64,000 nucleotides of DNA from Flavobacterium cellulosilyticum (GCF_004349355.1 NZ_SMFK01000008.1:461-64460); one strand, 5' to 3'. Shown: positions 27,695 through 38,170, numbered from the stretch's first letter. The notes: a model not told the origin generated them from the sequence alone. Numbers and translations: made by a program.

Positions 27695-27708
27695 ATTTAG
27701 AGGATCAT

Positions 27709-27873
27709 TTATAATGATTCTTTCTTCTTTGCTCTTTTTTCCTTGTAAGCTTCCCAAGTTGCTCCACCTACCCAATAGGATACGAAACCAACTAAAAAAA
27801 ACATTAACCAAAATCCTATCGTAAGGACGGTTAAGAAAAGTAAAAAGCCTAAATACTGTTGAAATTCAAACAT
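27709..27873 (-). CDS. Small single-pass membrane protein
   Basis: Start set at 27873 (MFEFQQYLGFLL); the longer frame adds ten unlikely residues. 54 residues: a long hydrophobic stretch from about 8 to 35 (LLFLTVLTIGFWLMFFLVGFVSY), then WVGGATWEAYKEKRAKKKESL, a basic tail that should face the cytoplasm. No family is recognised, and similar short proteins are annotated as hypothetical in flavobacteria. It is divergent from fumC and convergent with the sugar importer. Confidence 0.6.
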   Translation of the reverse strand: MFEFQQYLGFLLFLTVLTIGFWLMFFLVGFVSYWVGGATWEAYKEKRAKKKESL

Positions 27874-28064
27874 GTTTTCCGGAATTTTTGAATGTAGGCA
27901 CAAATGTATGTTTTATATTTTTTCTTAGCAATAATTTGTTAATAATATTTTTTTAAAACTCGAGTTATTTGTAAATTTAGGAACATTTTCGAAGTAATTC
28001 CTATAACTTTCTTTACTGAACAGGAATTAAAGTAAATGTCAACACTCTAAAAATTAACGTCAAA

Positions 28065-29462
28065 ATGAAATACAGAACCGAAAAAGACACCATGGGAGAA
28101 GTGCTCGTTCCTGCTGAACGGTATTGGGGCGCTCAAACAGAACGTTCCAGAAACAATTTCAAAATTGGCCCTTCCGCTTCAATGCCAAAGGAAATTATTG
28201 AAGGTTTTGCTTATTTAAAAAAAGCCGCAGCCTACACCAATTGCGAGTTAGGTGATTTAGCAATAGGCAAACGAGATGCTATTGCAGCTGTTTGTGATGA
28301 AATCCTCGCCGGAAAACTGGCAGATGAATTTCCGTTAGTAATTTGGCAAACAGGTTCCGGTACTCAAAGCAACATGAATGTGAATGAAGTAATTGCCAAT
28401 CGCGCCCAAGTATTAAATGGTTTTGAAATTGGAATAGGCGAACAATTCATCAAAGCCAATGATGATGTTAACAAATCACAATCATCAAATGATACATTTC
28501 CTACAGCAATGCACATTGCAGCTTATAAATGTGTTGCCGAATTAACAATTCCAGCAATCGAAAAATTAAGAGATACTCTGCATGGGAAAGCGATCGAGTT
28601 TAAATCAGTTGTGAAAATTGGAAGAACACATTTAATGGATGCTACTCCGTTGACATTGGGACAAGAAATTTCAGGATATGCTGCACAATTAAATTATGGA
28701 TTGAAAGCTTTAAAAAACACCTTGGCACACTTATCAGAAATCGCTTTGGGCGGAACTGCCGTTGGAACCGGCTTGAATACTCCTGTTGGTTACGATAAGA
28801 AGGTAGCCGAATATATTGCAAATTTCACAGGACAACCATTTGCAACTGCTCCAAACAAATTTGAAGCTTTGGCGGCTCATGATGCCATTGTGGAAGCACA
28901 TGGTTCATTAAAGCAATTGGCGGTTTCCCTAAATAAAATTGCCAATGATATTCGAATGTTAGCGTCTGGTCCACGTTCTGGAATTGGAGAAATACGCATT
29001 CCAGAAAACGAACCAGGTTCCTCTATTATGCCTGGAAAAGTAAACCCAACTCAATGTGAAGCTTTAACAATGGTTTGCGCACAAGTAATGGGAAATGATG
29101 TAGCCATTACTGTTGGAGGAATGCAAGGCCAATATGAATTAAACGTTTTTAAACCTTTAATGGCGGCTAATTTCTTGCAGTCAGCAAGATTATTAGGTGA
29201 TGCTTGTCTATCTTTTGAAGAACATTGTGCAAGCGGAATCGAACCAAATTACAAACGTATTGAGGAGTTAGTGAATAATTCTTTGATGCTGGTTACTGCT
29301 TTGAACACTAAAATTGGTTATTATAAATCTGCCGAAATTGCTCAAACTGCACACAAAAACGGTACGACTTTAAGGGAAGAAGCTATTCGATTAGGATATG
29401 TCACCGCCGAAGATTTTGATGCTTGGGTAAAACCTGAGGATATGGTAGGAAATTTAGAGTAA
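28065..29462 (+). CDS. fumC: Fumarate hydratase, class II
   Basis: 465 residues, full length. This iron-independent TCA-cycle enzyme interconverts fumarate and L-malate as a tetramer in the cytoplasm. The superfamily signature [15 protein letters not shown], with the catalytic serine loop, is at about residues 318-332. [13 protein letters not shown] and [16 protein letters not shown] provide the other active-site parts. The family aspartase could be confused with it, but GSGTQSNMN and the length fit fumarase. Single gene with a terminator shared with ackA. Confidence 0.95.
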   Translation: MKYRTEKDTMGEVLVPAERYWGAQTERSRNNFKIGPSASMPKEIIEGFAYLKKAAAYTNCELGDLAIGKRDAIAAVCDEILAGKLADEFPLVIWQTGSGTQSNMNVNEVIANRAQVLNGFEIGIGEQFIKANDDVNKSQSSNDTFPTAMHIAAYKCVAELTIPAIEKLRDTLHGKAIEFKSVVKIGRTHLMDATPLTLGQEISGYAAQLNYGLKALKNTLAHLSEIALGGTAVGTGLNTPVGYDKKVAEYIANFTGQPFATAPNKFEALAAHDAIVEAHGSLKQLAVSLNKIANDIRMLASGPRSGIGEIRIPENEPGSSIMPGKVNPTQCEALTMVCAQVMGNDVAITVGGMQGQYELNVFKPLMAANFLQSARLLGDACLSFEEHCASGIEPNYKRIEELVNNSLMLVTALNTKIGYYKSAEIAQTAHKNGTTLREEAIRLGYVTAEDFDAWVKPEDMVGNLE

Positions 29463-29483
29463 ATACGTGTTTTGAATCAAAAA

Positions 29484-29518
29484 ATAAAGCTTGTATTTTG
29501 CAATTACAAGCTTTATTA
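29484..29518. terminator. Bidirectional terminator between fumC and ackA
   Basis: A 13-bp perfect stem AATAAAGCTTGTA / TACAAGCTTTATT with a 9-base loop, placed 21 bases after fumC and 26 bases after the ackA stop. Confidence 0.8.
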
Positions 29519-29544
29519 AATATTTTATAAATTCAAAAACAACC

Positions 29545-30729
29545 CTAATTCATAAGTAATTCATACACTTGGTGAGCGATTTCTAACTCTTCATTCGTTG
29601 GAATAACCAATATCTTAGTTTTTGAATTTGGAGTATTAATTTCACGGATTTCTTTTGAACGAATTTCATTTTTAGTATGGTCTAATTCCAATCCGAAATA
29701 ATCCATATCTTCACAAACTAATTTTCTCATATTTGAAGAGTTCTCTCCAATACCTGCTGTAAAAATAATTGCATCCAAACCATTCATTGCAGCCGAGTAC
29801 GAACCTATAAATTTCTTAATTCGGTACGCATTCATAGCTAAAGCCAATTGGCATTCGGCATTTCCATTTGCGGCATTAGCTTCAATTTCTCTCAAATCAC
29901 TAAAACCAGTAAGTCCAAGCATGCCACTTTGTTTTTGCAACATTGTGTTTACGGCATCAATAGAATATCCTAATGTTTTTACTAAATAAAATATCACTGA
30001 TTGATCGACATCTCCACTTCGTGTACCCATGATCAATCCATTCATTGGTGCGAAACCAAGAGAAGTATCAATGCTTTTTCCATTCTTTACTGCAGTCATA
30101 CTACAACCGTTGCCCAAATGAATAGTAATAATATTGGAATTATTATCTAAATAATTAATTGCTTTTTCTGAAACATACTTATGACTAGTTCCATGAAAAC
30201 CATAAACGCGAATTTTATTTTCTGTTAATAAATAATTAGGCAATGCATATTTATGAGCTACAACTGGAATAGTTTGGTGAAAAGCAGTGTCAAAAACTGC
30301 CACTTGTTTAGCAGAATTAAATATTTCTTCGGCAACTACAATACCCTCATAATTAGCAGGATTATGTAAAGGTGCCAAATCAAACAATTGTTTTATTTTA
30401 TCTTTTACTTCTTTATCGATAATCGTAGTATCCGAAAAATTACTTCCACCATGAACTATACGATGACCTACAGCTGAAATTTCTTGAGTACTTTTAATAA
30501 CACCAACGTTTTCATCCATTAATAATTTAGCAATTTTTTCTAAACCAATTTTATGATTGGCTATAGGTAATATTTCTTCAATTTTATTAGAACTAGTTTC
30601 ATACGTTAAATTTGAAGCCTCTAAACCTATTCTGTCAATCATTCCCGAACAAATGACTTTCTGTGCTGGCATTTCGATTAATTGGTATTTTATAGATGAA
30701 CTTCCTGAGTTTATAATTACTATTTTCAT
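29545..30729 (-). CDS. ackA: Acetate kinase
   Basis: 394 residues. It transfers phosphate between acetyl phosphate and ADP to give acetate and ATP. The N-terminal ASKHA motif INSGSSSIKYQL is at residues 5-16. HGTSHKYVS, HLGNGCSM and MGTRSGDVDQS line the active site, and ITIHLGNG is the phosphate-binding strand. It starts 42 bases after the pta stop, and the pair forms the acetate switch pathway. Confidence 0.96.
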   Translation of the reverse strand: MKIVIINSGSSSIKYQLIEMPAQKVICSGMIDRIGLEASNLTYETSSNKIEEILPIANHKIGLEKIAKLLMDENVGVIKSTQEISAVGHRIVHGGSNFSDTTIIDKEVKDKIKQLFDLAPLHNPANYEGIVVAEEIFNSAKQVAVFDTAFHQTIPVVAHKYALPNYLLTENKIRVYGFHGTSHKYVSEKAINYLDNNSNIITIHLGNGCSMTAVKNGKSIDTSLGFAPMNGLIMGTRSGDVDQSVIFYLVKTLGYSIDAVNTMLQKQSGMLGLTGFSDLREIEANAANGNAECQLALAMNAYRIKKFIGSYSAAMNGLDAIIFTAGIGENSSNMRKLVCEDMDYFGLELDHTKNEIRSKEIREINTPNSKTKILVIPTNEELEIAHQVYELLMN

Positions 30730-30771
30730 TATTCTATTTTATTTACAACTTTAAACCATTAAACTTTTATT

Positions 30772-32865
30772 TTAGAAACCTTGTGCTTGAATCGCCGTTA
30801 TCACAACTGTATTGATAATATCATCAACTGTACATCCACGACTTAAATCATTTACGGGTTTGTTCAATCCTTGTAACATTGGACCTATTGCCAAAGCACC
30901 TGTTTCTCTTTGTACAGCTTTGTAGGTATTATTTCCAGTATTTAAGTCAGGGAAAATTAAAACACTGGCGCGACCAGCAACTTCTGAATTAGGCATTTTA
31001 CTTTGCCCAACTGCCAAATCAACTGCTGCATCGTACTGAATAGGTCCTTCAATTTTTAAATCAGGCCGTTTTGCTTTTACGATTTCGGTTGCTTTACGCA
31101 CTTTATCTACTTCATCTCCTTTTCCAGAGGAACCAGAAGAATAAGATAACATTGCTATTTTGGGTTCTATTCCGAAAGCCAAACTAGATTCTGCAGATGA
31201 TATAGCGATTTCTGCCAATTGTTCCGCTGTAGGATTAGGATTGATGGCACAATCGCCAAATATTGAAACTCTATCTTCTAAACACATAAAAAATATGGAA
31301 GAAACTACAGAAGATGTTGGTTTTGTTTTAATGAATTGTAATGCTGGTAAAATAGTATGCTGAGTAGTATGGGCAGCACCAGAAACCATTCCGTCAGCAT
31401 GATCCTTATAGACCATCATTGTTCCATAATAAGAACCGTCTTCCATTAAATCTTTTGCAATTTCTAATGTCATTTTCTTTTCTTTACGCAACTCATAGTA
31501 AGTATTTACGTAATCATCATAATATTCCGAATTTCTAGGGTCAATTATAGATACTTTAGTTAAATCTAAGGTAATACCTAATACATTTATTTTATCTTCT
31601 ATTTGTTTTTGTTTGCCAATAATAGTGATATCAACCACATCCATTTCTAATAATCGAGCAGCAGCAATAATAATCCTATCATCGTTTCCTTCAGGTAATA
31701 CAATATGTTTTCTGTGCTTTTTAGCACGTTGAACTAAATTATATTGGAACATTTTTGGAGTCATGCCTTCTGCTTGAAACTTGATCAATTTATCAGCCAA
31801 ATTATCCAAATCAACATAATTCTCGAAAGTATTAATTGAAGTTAGAATTTTCTGTTTATTGTCAGCATATATTTTAGGTTTTATATTCCCTATTTTATTA
31901 GTAATCATATAGGTACCTCCATCAACTGAAATAATAGGTACAACAGTAGAAAGTCCTTCTATTAATTTCAAAATACTATCTTCTGGCACAATATTACCTG
32001 TCAAAACGATTCCAGAAATGGATGGGTAATTAACAGATTCGTTAGCTTGTAAAGCTCCTAAAATAATATCGGCTCTATCACCAGGAGTGATCACCAATCC
32101 ATTTTCTTTAAGGTTCAATAAATAGTTTCTCAATTGCATTGCTCCTACACTAAAACTACCAATTTGATTGTTTAAAAATGCCGCTCCAAATAACACTTTA
32201 GCATCCAAAACATTTATAACGTCTTGAATTGTTGGATAATTTAAACTCGAAATAATTGGAATAGAATTTATCAAAACCGTCTCTGGTAAACTTTTCTTTA
32301 ATGCTTCAGCTACCAAAATAAGGTTTTCAGGTTGCACTTTGTTAGCAATAACAGCCAAAACTTCGACCTCTTTTGCTTTAAACGAATCATACGCAATATG
32401 AAGACTATCTAATAATTCATCTAAAGTTTTCTCAACGCCAGAACCAACGATGATACATGGAATTCCAAGATTTTTAGCGATTAAAACGTTCATATCAAGT
32501 TCTATTACCGTTCCTTCTCCAGTAAAACTAGTGCCTTCGACCAAAACAAAATCGAATCTTTCTTCTAAACGTTTGTATTTTTCTATTATCAAATCGACTA
32601 CTTCTCCTATTTGCCCTTTATTTTTTTTCTTAATTAGCTTACTTTTTGTAATGGCATAAGCATCGTGAAAATCAATATCTAAACCAAAATGGGTAATTAC
32701 GGTTTCGATATGATTGTCTATTTTACCATCTTCGATGTCTTCTACAATTGGTCTAAAATAGCCCACTTTGGCTGTTTTGCCAATGAGCATACTCATCAAA
32801 CCTAAAGTAATAATCGATTTACCACTATACTCTTCGCTAGTAGCTATATATATGGCTTTATTCAT
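30772..32865 (-). CDS. pta: Phosphate acetyltransferase, long form
   Basis: 697 residues, the long type. It has a BioD-like P-loop domain (about 1-220, SGKSIITLGL), a DRTGG domain (about 225-345, GDRADIILGAL) and the catalytic PTA domain (about 370-695, with LPEGNDDRII and SYSSGSSGKG). It converts acetyl-CoA and phosphate into acetyl phosphate, which ackA uses next. The N-terminal domains are regulatory in E. coli. It follows corA by 45 bases and precedes ackA by 42 bases, so all three may share a transcript. Confidence 0.95.
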   Translation of the reverse strand: MNKAIYIATSEEYSGKSIITLGLMSMLIGKTAKVGYFRPIVEDIEDGKIDNHIETVITHFGLDIDFHDAYAITKSKLIKKKNKGQIGEVVDLIIEKYKRLEERFDFVLVEGTSFTGEGTVIELDMNVLIAKNLGIPCIIVGSGVEKTLDELLDSLHIAYDSFKAKEVEVLAVIANKVQPENLILVAEALKKSLPETVLINSIPIISSLNYPTIQDVINVLDAKVLFGAAFLNNQIGSFSVGAMQLRNYLLNLKENGLVITPGDRADIILGALQANESVNYPSISGIVLTGNIVPEDSILKLIEGLSTVVPIISVDGGTYMITNKIGNIKPKIYADNKQKILTSINTFENYVDLDNLADKLIKFQAEGMTPKMFQYNLVQRAKKHRKHIVLPEGNDDRIIIAAARLLEMDVVDITIIGKQKQIEDKINVLGITLDLTKVSIIDPRNSEYYDDYVNTYYELRKEKKMTLEIAKDLMEDGSYYGTMMVYKDHADGMVSGAAHTTQHTILPALQFIKTKPTSSVVSSIFFMCLEDRVSIFGDCAINPNPTAEQLAEIAISSAESSLAFGIEPKIAMLSYSSGSSGKGDEVDKVRKATEIVKAKRPDLKIEGPIQYDAAVDLAVGQSKMPNSEVAGRASVLIFPDLNTGNNTYKAVQRETGALAIGPMLQGLNKPVNDLSRGCTVDDIINTVVITAIQAQGF

Positions 32866-32910
32866 CTTATTCTATTTTATATTTATTGTACTTTACTTAC
32901 TTTTTTTTAT

Positions 32911-33981
32911 TTAAAACCATCGTCGTTTTTTAAAATAATATAACATTCCTAAAGTTATAACTATCATAATTCCAATAACAGTATAATAGCCATTTACATA
33001 TTCTAATTCTGGCATGTATTTAAAATTCATTCCATAAATTCCTGCAATAAAAGTTAATGGGATGAATGTTGCAGATACAATAGTCAGTGTTTTCATTATT
33101 TCATTCATTTTATGACTTTGTGCTGAAAAATAAAAATTTGAAGCGCTTTCTAACGAAATCATATCCGATTCAATTTGTTCTAAAAGCTCTAAGCTTTTTT
33201 GGTGTAACCTGGAAAAAAAACTAAAATTCACATTCTCAATCACGTTAAAAACAGTGTCCTCTTTCATACTTTTAATATCGTACAAAGAATCTCGTAGGGG
33301 AATAATAGATCGTTTCAAAAAATTAAAATTATCTCTGTGTTTTTCGATTCTTTCCAATATTATTGGATCGGCACTTTTTTTAGTTAAACTTATTAATTCT
33401 TCGATTTTGTTTTCTTCATTTTCAATTGTGATGTAAAAATTTTCTATGACAGCATCAAGAAGAACATATAATAAATAATCCGATTTTTTATTTCTTATAA
33501 CCCCAGAATGTGTCCGAATACGTTCCCGAATATGTGTGAAAAAATCGGAACGTTTTTCCTGAAATGAAATCAACACATTGTCTTTTATCCAAAAACTGAT
33601 TTGTTCCGTACTAATAGTATCCGAATCTTCTACAGGCAACAATGATTTTATATTAAAAAACAATACATCTTGTTGTTCTACAATTTTAGTCCTTCTGGTT
33701 GTATTTAAAATATCTGCAAGTAAAATAGTGTCAATTTCAAAATATTTACTAATAGATTGAAGTAATTCAATATCATTTAATCCGTGAATATTAAGCCAAT
33801 TTGTTTTATTTAAATCAATACTTTTCTCTAAATCCGAAATTTCGAACTTACCATATTCTGACAAACTCTCATTATCATAAACAAACAACTGCATTTCTGA
33901 ATCTGTACGCTTATGAATTCCAGTATATTCTAGAGTATTCGGTTGCAATTTTCGTCCTTTCTTATATTTTATTTTTCTCAT
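32911..33981 (-). CDS. corA: CorA-type magnesium/cobalt channel
   Basis: 356 residues. A large cytoplasmic N-terminal domain with long helices is followed by two membrane helices at the C-terminus (about 293-312 and 328-347). The first ends in the selectivity motif YGMN, and the last bases encode the basic tail FKKRRWF. The protein assembles as a pentamer and lets Mg2+ enter down the membrane potential. It is the first gene of a possible corA-pta-ackA transcript. Magnesium is the usual substrate; cobalt or nickel cannot be ruled out. Confidence 0.92.
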   Translation of the reverse strand: MRKIKYKKGRKLQPNTLEYTGIHKRTDSEMQLFVYDNESLSEYGKFEISDLEKSIDLNKTNWLNIHGLNDIELLQSISKYFEIDTILLADILNTTRRTKIVEQQDVLFFNIKSLLPVEDSDTISTEQISFWIKDNVLISFQEKRSDFFTHIRERIRTHSGVIRNKKSDYLLYVLLDAVIENFYITIENEENKIEELISLTKKSADPIILERIEKHRDNFNFLKRSIIPLRDSLYDIKSMKEDTVFNVIENVNFSFFSRLHQKSLELLEQIESDMISLESASNFYFSAQSHKMNEIMKTLTIVSATFIPLTFIAGIYGMNFKYMPELEYVNGYYTVIGIMIVITLGMLYYFKKRRWF

Positions 33982-34338
33982 CCGATTTTTGAAATCTATT
34001 ACAATTAAATAATTTATTAAACTAAAAATCTAAATATACTACAAAAGTATGTTTTTTTAATAAAATTTTGAACTGATCTAATTATAACACAAATATAAAC
34101 TCAAACCCTATTTCATTTTATGATATAAATCATTTTCAGGTTAAATAAATATAATACCAATCGAAAATACTTTTTAGATCAATTCTATTTTTGTCAAATC
34201 GGTCTTTTTTAAAATTATTATTGGTATAAGTACCTAATTGATTTTACATTTATTAAGTCCAAAAAATGACAAAAAAAAAAAAACCGAGCCATTGCTGACT
34301 CGGTTTAATCTTAATACTTAGTACTAAAATCTTAATAC
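33982..34338. other. Intergenic region with a small inverted-repeat element
   Basis: It holds the dnaK terminator (34281-34306) and an 8-bp inverted repeat, ATACCAAT (34154-34161) / ATTGGTAT (34220-34227), bounding 74 bases. The corA promoter should lie near the left end. No gene is seen. Confidence 0.5.
34281..34306 (-). terminator. Intrinsic terminator of dnaK
   Basis: An 8-bp stem AAACCGAG / CTCGGTTT with a 10-base loop, followed on the minus strand by twelve or more T, 33 bases after the dnaK stop. Confidence 0.9.
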
Positions 34339-36225
34339 TTATTTTACTTCTTCGAATTCAACGTCTTCAACATTGTCTCCTTGAGGTTGCTCAGCTTGTG
34401 GTTCAGCACCACCTTGAGCTTGTTCTCCTTGAGCGTACATTGCTTCAGTAGCAGTTTTCCAAGCAGCATTGATATTATCTAATGCAGTTTGAATAGCTGG
34501 AATATCTTGAGATTGGTGAGCCATTCTCAATTCAGTCAATGCATACTCTACAGCAACTTTATGATCATCAGCTAATTTAGCTCCAAGTTCTTTCAATTGA
34601 GTTTCAGTTTGGAAGATCATTCCGTCTGCTTCGTTCAATTTTTCAGCTCTTGCTCTTAATTCTTTATCAGATTCAGCGTTAGCTTCAGCATCTTGTTTCA
34701 TTCTTTCGATTTCTTCAGAAGTCAATCCAGAAGAAGCTTCGATACGAATATCATGAGATTTTCCAGTTCCTTTGTCAGTTGCTGAAACTTTGATGATACC
34801 ATTAGCATCAATATCAAAAGTTACTTCAATTTGTGGAACACCTCTTGGTGCTGGTGGAATACCGTCAAGGTTGAAACGACCAATAGTTTTATTATCAGCA
34901 GCCATTGCTCTTGCACCTTGAAGAACGTGTAGTTCAACAGTTGGTTGAGAATCAGCAGCAGTTGAGAAAACTTGTGATTTTTTAGTTGGAATAGTTGTAT
35001 TAGACTCAATAAGAGTTGTCATAACACCACCCATAGTTTCGATACCTAAAGATAGAGGTGTAACGTCAAGTAACAATACATCTTTTACATCTCCAGAAAG
35101 AACTCCACCTTGAATAGCTGCTCCAATTGCAACAACTTCGTCAGGGTTAACTCCTTTAGACGCTTTTTTACCAAAGAATTTTTCAACTTCTTCAACAATT
35201 TTAGGCATACGAGTAGAACCTCCAACAAGAATAACTTCATCAATATCCGATGTAGACAAACCTGCATCTTTCAACGCTCTTGCAACTGGTGCCATAGAAC
35301 GTTTTACTAATGAGTCACATAATTGCTCAAATTTAGCTCTAGTTAATTTTTTTACTAAGTGTTTTGGTCCTGAAGCTGTAGCAGTTACGTATGGTAAGTT
35401 GATTTCAGTTTCAGTAGAAGAAGATAATTCAATTTTTGCTTTCTCAGCAGCTTCTTTCAAACGTTGCAAAGACATTGGATCTAAACGTAAATCAATACCT
35501 TCTTCAGTTAAAAATTCAGCAGCTAACCAGTCAATAATTTCGTGGTCAAAATCATCTCCACCAAGGTGAGTATCACCATTTGTAGACAATACTTCGAAAA
35601 CTCCGTCTCCTAATTCAAGAACTGAGATATCAAAAGTACCTCCACCTAAATCGTAAACAGCAATTTTTTGATCTTGTCCTTTTTTATCCAAACCATAAGC
35701 CAAAGCAGCAGCAGTAGGTTCGTTGATAATACGCATTACTTTTAGACCTGCGATTTCACCAGCTTCTTTTGTAGCTTGACGTTGTGCATCATTAAAGTAA
35801 GCAGGAACAGTAATAACTGCTTCAGTTACTGTTTGACCTAAATAGTCTTCAGCAGTTTTTTTCATTTTTTGAAGCGTCATAGCTGACAATTCTTGAGCAG
35901 TATACAAACGACCGTCAATATCCACACGTGGCGTATTGTTGTCCCCTTTTACTACTTTGTAAGAAACTCTTTTTGCTTCAGCCGAAACTTCTGAAAAAGA
36001 ATGACCCATAAAACGTTTGATAGAAGCAATAGTCTTAGTTGGATTAGTTACTGCTTGTCTCTTAGCAGGATCTCCTACTTTAATTTCTCCACCTTCAACA
36101 AAAGCGATGATAGATGGTGTTGTTCTTTTTCCTTCTGCATTAGGAATTACAACAGCTTCGTTACCTTCCATTACAGAAACACAAGAGTTCGTAGTACCTA
36201 AATCAATTCCGATTATTTTACCCAT
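34339..36225 (-). CDS. dnaK: Chaperone DnaK (Hsp70)
   Basis: 628 residues. The ATPase domain (1-380) starts [13 protein letters not shown] and contains [12 protein letters not shown] and [12 protein letters not shown]. The linker [15 protein letters not shown] leads to the substrate-binding domain (about 390-500), then a helical lid and the acidic end VEFEEVK. It folds and refolds proteins with DnaJ and GrpE, whose genes are not here. It is a single leftward gene with a strong terminator. No CIRCE element is upstream; instead there is a sigma-54-like element and a cluster of TGTCA/TGACA sites. Confidence 0.98.
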   Translation of the reverse strand: MGKIIGIDLGTTNSCVSVMEGNEAVVIPNAEGKRTTPSIIAFVEGGEIKVGDPAKRQAVTNPTKTIASIKRFMGHSFSEVSAEAKRVSYKVVKGDNNTPRVDIDGRLYTAQELSAMTLQKMKKTAEDYLGQTVTEAVITVPAYFNDAQRQATKEAGEIAGLKVMRIINEPTAAALAYGLDKKGQDQKIAVYDLGGGTFDISVLELGDGVFEVLSTNGDTHLGGDDFDHEIIDWLAAEFLTEEGIDLRLDPMSLQRLKEAAEKAKIELSSSTETEINLPYVTATASGPKHLVKKLTRAKFEQLCDSLVKRSMAPVARALKDAGLSTSDIDEVILVGGSTRMPKIVEEVEKFFGKKASKGVNPDEVVAIGAAIQGGVLSGDVKDVLLLDVTPLSLGIETMGGVMTTLIESNTTIPTKKSQVFSTAADSQPTVELHVLQGARAMAADNKTIGRFNLDGIPPAPRGVPQIEVTFDIDANGIIKVSATDKGTGKSHDIRIEASSGLTSEEIERMKQDAEANAESDKELRARAEKLNEADGMIFQTETQLKELGAKLADDHKVAVEYALTELRMAHQSQDIPAIQTALDNINAAWKTATEAMYAQGEQAQGGAEPQAEQPQGDNVEDVEFEEVK

Positions 36226-36280
36226 TTTTATTTATATTTAATTATATTGAATACTAATTTTAATAACTCGAGTTGCAATA

Positions 36281-36296
36281 GTCAATCTTTGTGCCA
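36281..36296 (-). promoter_or_regulatory. Sigma-54-like promoter element of dnaK
   Basis: Minus strand TGGCAC-AAAGA-TTGAC, 56 bases before the dnaK start. The GG and the second element are separated by exactly ten bases, as in the -24/-12 promoter (TGGCAC-N5-TTGC), but the -12 C is replaced by A. The match is close, not perfect. Confidence 0.45.
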
Positions 36297-36317
36297 ATAC
36301 AAAAGGGTTCAATAAAT

Positions 36318-36577
36318 TGTCAGTTTATGTTAAAATTGGCGGAAAAAGATATGACAAGATGACATTTTACGTGGACTGTCATTGAGAAAACGAAGTTAAT
36401 CACGCTGTCAGTTTTAATAATGACAAGGAGATATTCCAGCGATTCACTTTATCTTAATGTTCTTATAGTTTAATACAAAAGATGCCGTTTTCATTTGTAA
36501 TCAAGCATTCTAGGATTACCAATTTATGAAATCATAATGTTGAAATAGTAACTATTGTCAAGCAAACATTATTGACA
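36318..36577. promoter_or_regulatory. Cluster of TGTCA/TGACA half-sites upstream of dnaK
   Basis: The pentamer occurs at 36318 (TGTCA), 36352 and 36360 (TGACA), 36377 and 36406 (TGTCA), 36421 (TGACA), 36556 (TGTCA) and 36573 (TGACA). Some form inverted pairs with 10-12 base spacing. The distance from the sigma-54-like element would suit activator (enhancer) sites. Confidence 0.4.
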
Positions 36578-36979
36578 AATTGGTATTCTGTGATCCTTCT
36601 GATTCACCAAAAATGTAATTTCAAACACATAAAACTTAAAATAACTCATTTTTTTTCTATTATAATTTCACTTCCAAAAAAGGAAATTATTTACACCACC
36701 TCGGTTACCACAAATTTATAAACTAAAAATGGCGTTAACCACTATGACCACTATCAACAACTTGCTTTTTAAATTAATTATACAGCCCTTAAAATAGTAA
36801 AATATTGAATATAACCACATTACAAATAACAAGTTTTAATCAGTTTACTACAGGATAGCACAGGACACGGTCTTTGTATGTATTGCCTAAATTTAGAAAA
36901 ATAGATTTTTTTTGTACTAAAAATCTACTTTGCAAAACTACTTAAACCTTAATAAATAATTATATAAAACAAAATTAAT

Positions 36980-38170
36980 ATGAAATTCAAGCAAAATTAT
37001 GTAACAAAATTAATCTTTTTATCACTATTTTTTATCGCATTGTCATGTAGTAGAGACTCTTTATATGAACCAACAAATAATGAGACATTAGCTTTAGGAG
37101 AGGTAAAATCACTGGTAATAAAACCTGGAATAAATAGTGCTAAAATAGAAGGAGTAATTGATGATCCAAACGTAACGGAAGTGAAAATTTTTTGGGATAA
37201 TAAATCAAAATCGATTATGGTGCCTGTAAGTAACAATGGTGATGCAAGCACTTTCACGACACAAATTGATAATCTACAGGAGAAACTTTATATATTTAAA
37301 TTTCAAACATTAGATAATCAAGGAGAAAGCTCTCGAATTACAAGTGGGGGCGCTAAAGTTTACGGCTCTAATTATCTTGCAAAAACTGTGAACAGAAATA
37401 TTGTTTCATCACAATTAAAAGATAGTGATTTAAATTTTGTTTTTAATTCATTAATGTTAAATACTGGTATTTTAGGAACTGAAATAATCTATATAAACGC
37501 GGAAGGCAAAGAAATAGAAGTTTTTAGTAGCAATAATAAAACGAAAATCAATATCGCAGATTTTAAAAGTGGATCTACTTTAAGATATCGTTCATTATAC
37601 AAATTTTCTCCTCTAGCTCTTGATACTATTTATACTGAATATAATAACCATAAACCATTTGTTCTAGCTGAATTGCAAAATGCATCAGGACCCTTTTCAA
37701 AGGCTGAATATGATGGAAAAAGATGGGGAAATCTAGCAGCACCATGGATCACCAACGATGCTGCTAAAAACCACAATGGTTATGGTGGTTTTAATGGCAA
37801 AAACAAATTATTCAATATGGAATCTGGTTGGGGTGCTCCTGCGATAACTAACGGAAAAATATATCAAACTATAGAATTAGATCCAGCTACATATCAATTA
37901 AAAGTAACTATAAGTGCTACGAACCTAAAAGATTCAGATGATGGCGGTGGATATATTGTAATTGCCAATGGTAATGGTCTACCAGACGTTGAAAATATTA
38001 CTACTGCTACCGAAGTTTTAGGGTCTGAAAGAATAATAGGTACCAAGGTATATTACGTTGAATTTACGGTTACACAAACCACTGAAGTATCTCTTGGAGA
38101 AGTTTCAACACAGTCTGCTTCTGGACGTTATTGTAATATTAATTCTTGGGAGTTATTACACGTTCAATAA
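36980..38170 (+). CDS. Lipoprotein with DUF4998 and DUF5013-like domains
   Basis: 396 residues. The signal peptide has lipobox FIALSC (Cys23), so the protein is lipid-anchored, probably on the cell surface. Residues about 40-215 fit DUF4998 (KPGINSAKIEGVIDDPNVTEVKIFWDNKS in the family pattern; ends in YRSLY). The C-terminal half (about 235-395) resembles DUF5013, with GWGAPAITNGKIYQT and a beta-rich fold like a carbohydrate-binding module. Such proteins normally sit next to SusC/SusD pairs in polysaccharide loci, where they are thought to bind glycans. Here no SusC or SusD lies nearby, so it is an orphan. Ends in a strong terminator. Confidence 0.75.
   Translation: MKFKQNYVTKLIFLSLFFIALSCSRDSLYEPTNNETLALGEVKSLVIKPGINSAKIEGVIDDPNVTEVKIFWDNKSKSIMVPVSNNGDASTFTTQIDNLQEKLYIFKFQTLDNQGESSRITSGGAKVYGSNYLAKTVNRNIVSSQLKDSDLNFVFNSLMLNTGILGTEIIYINAEGKEIEVFSSNNKTKINIADFKSGSTLRYRSLYKFSPLALDTIYTEYNNHKPFVLAELQNASGPFSKAEYDGKRWGNLAAPWITNDAAKNHNGYGGFNGKNKLFNMESGWGAPAITNGKIYQTIELDPATYQLKVTISATNLKDSDDGGGYIVIANGNGLPDVENITTATEVLGSERIIGTKVYYVEFTVTQTTEVSLGEVSTQSASGRYCNINSWELLHVQ

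Larger units (their letters stand above)
36226..36979. other. Long divergent intergenic region between dnaK and a lipoprotein gene
   Basis: 754 bases without a gene. It contains the sigma-54-like element (36281-36296), eight TGTCA/TGACA pentamers (36318-36577) and an inverted repeat, TACCAATTT (36517-36525) / AAATTGGTA (36577-36585). The part from 36600 to 36979 shows nothing I can support. Confidence 0.6.

Noticed and set aside
36226..36980. CIRCE element for HrcA control of dnaK
   Set aside because: I looked for TTAGCACTC-N9-GAGTGCTAA and found no match or near match.
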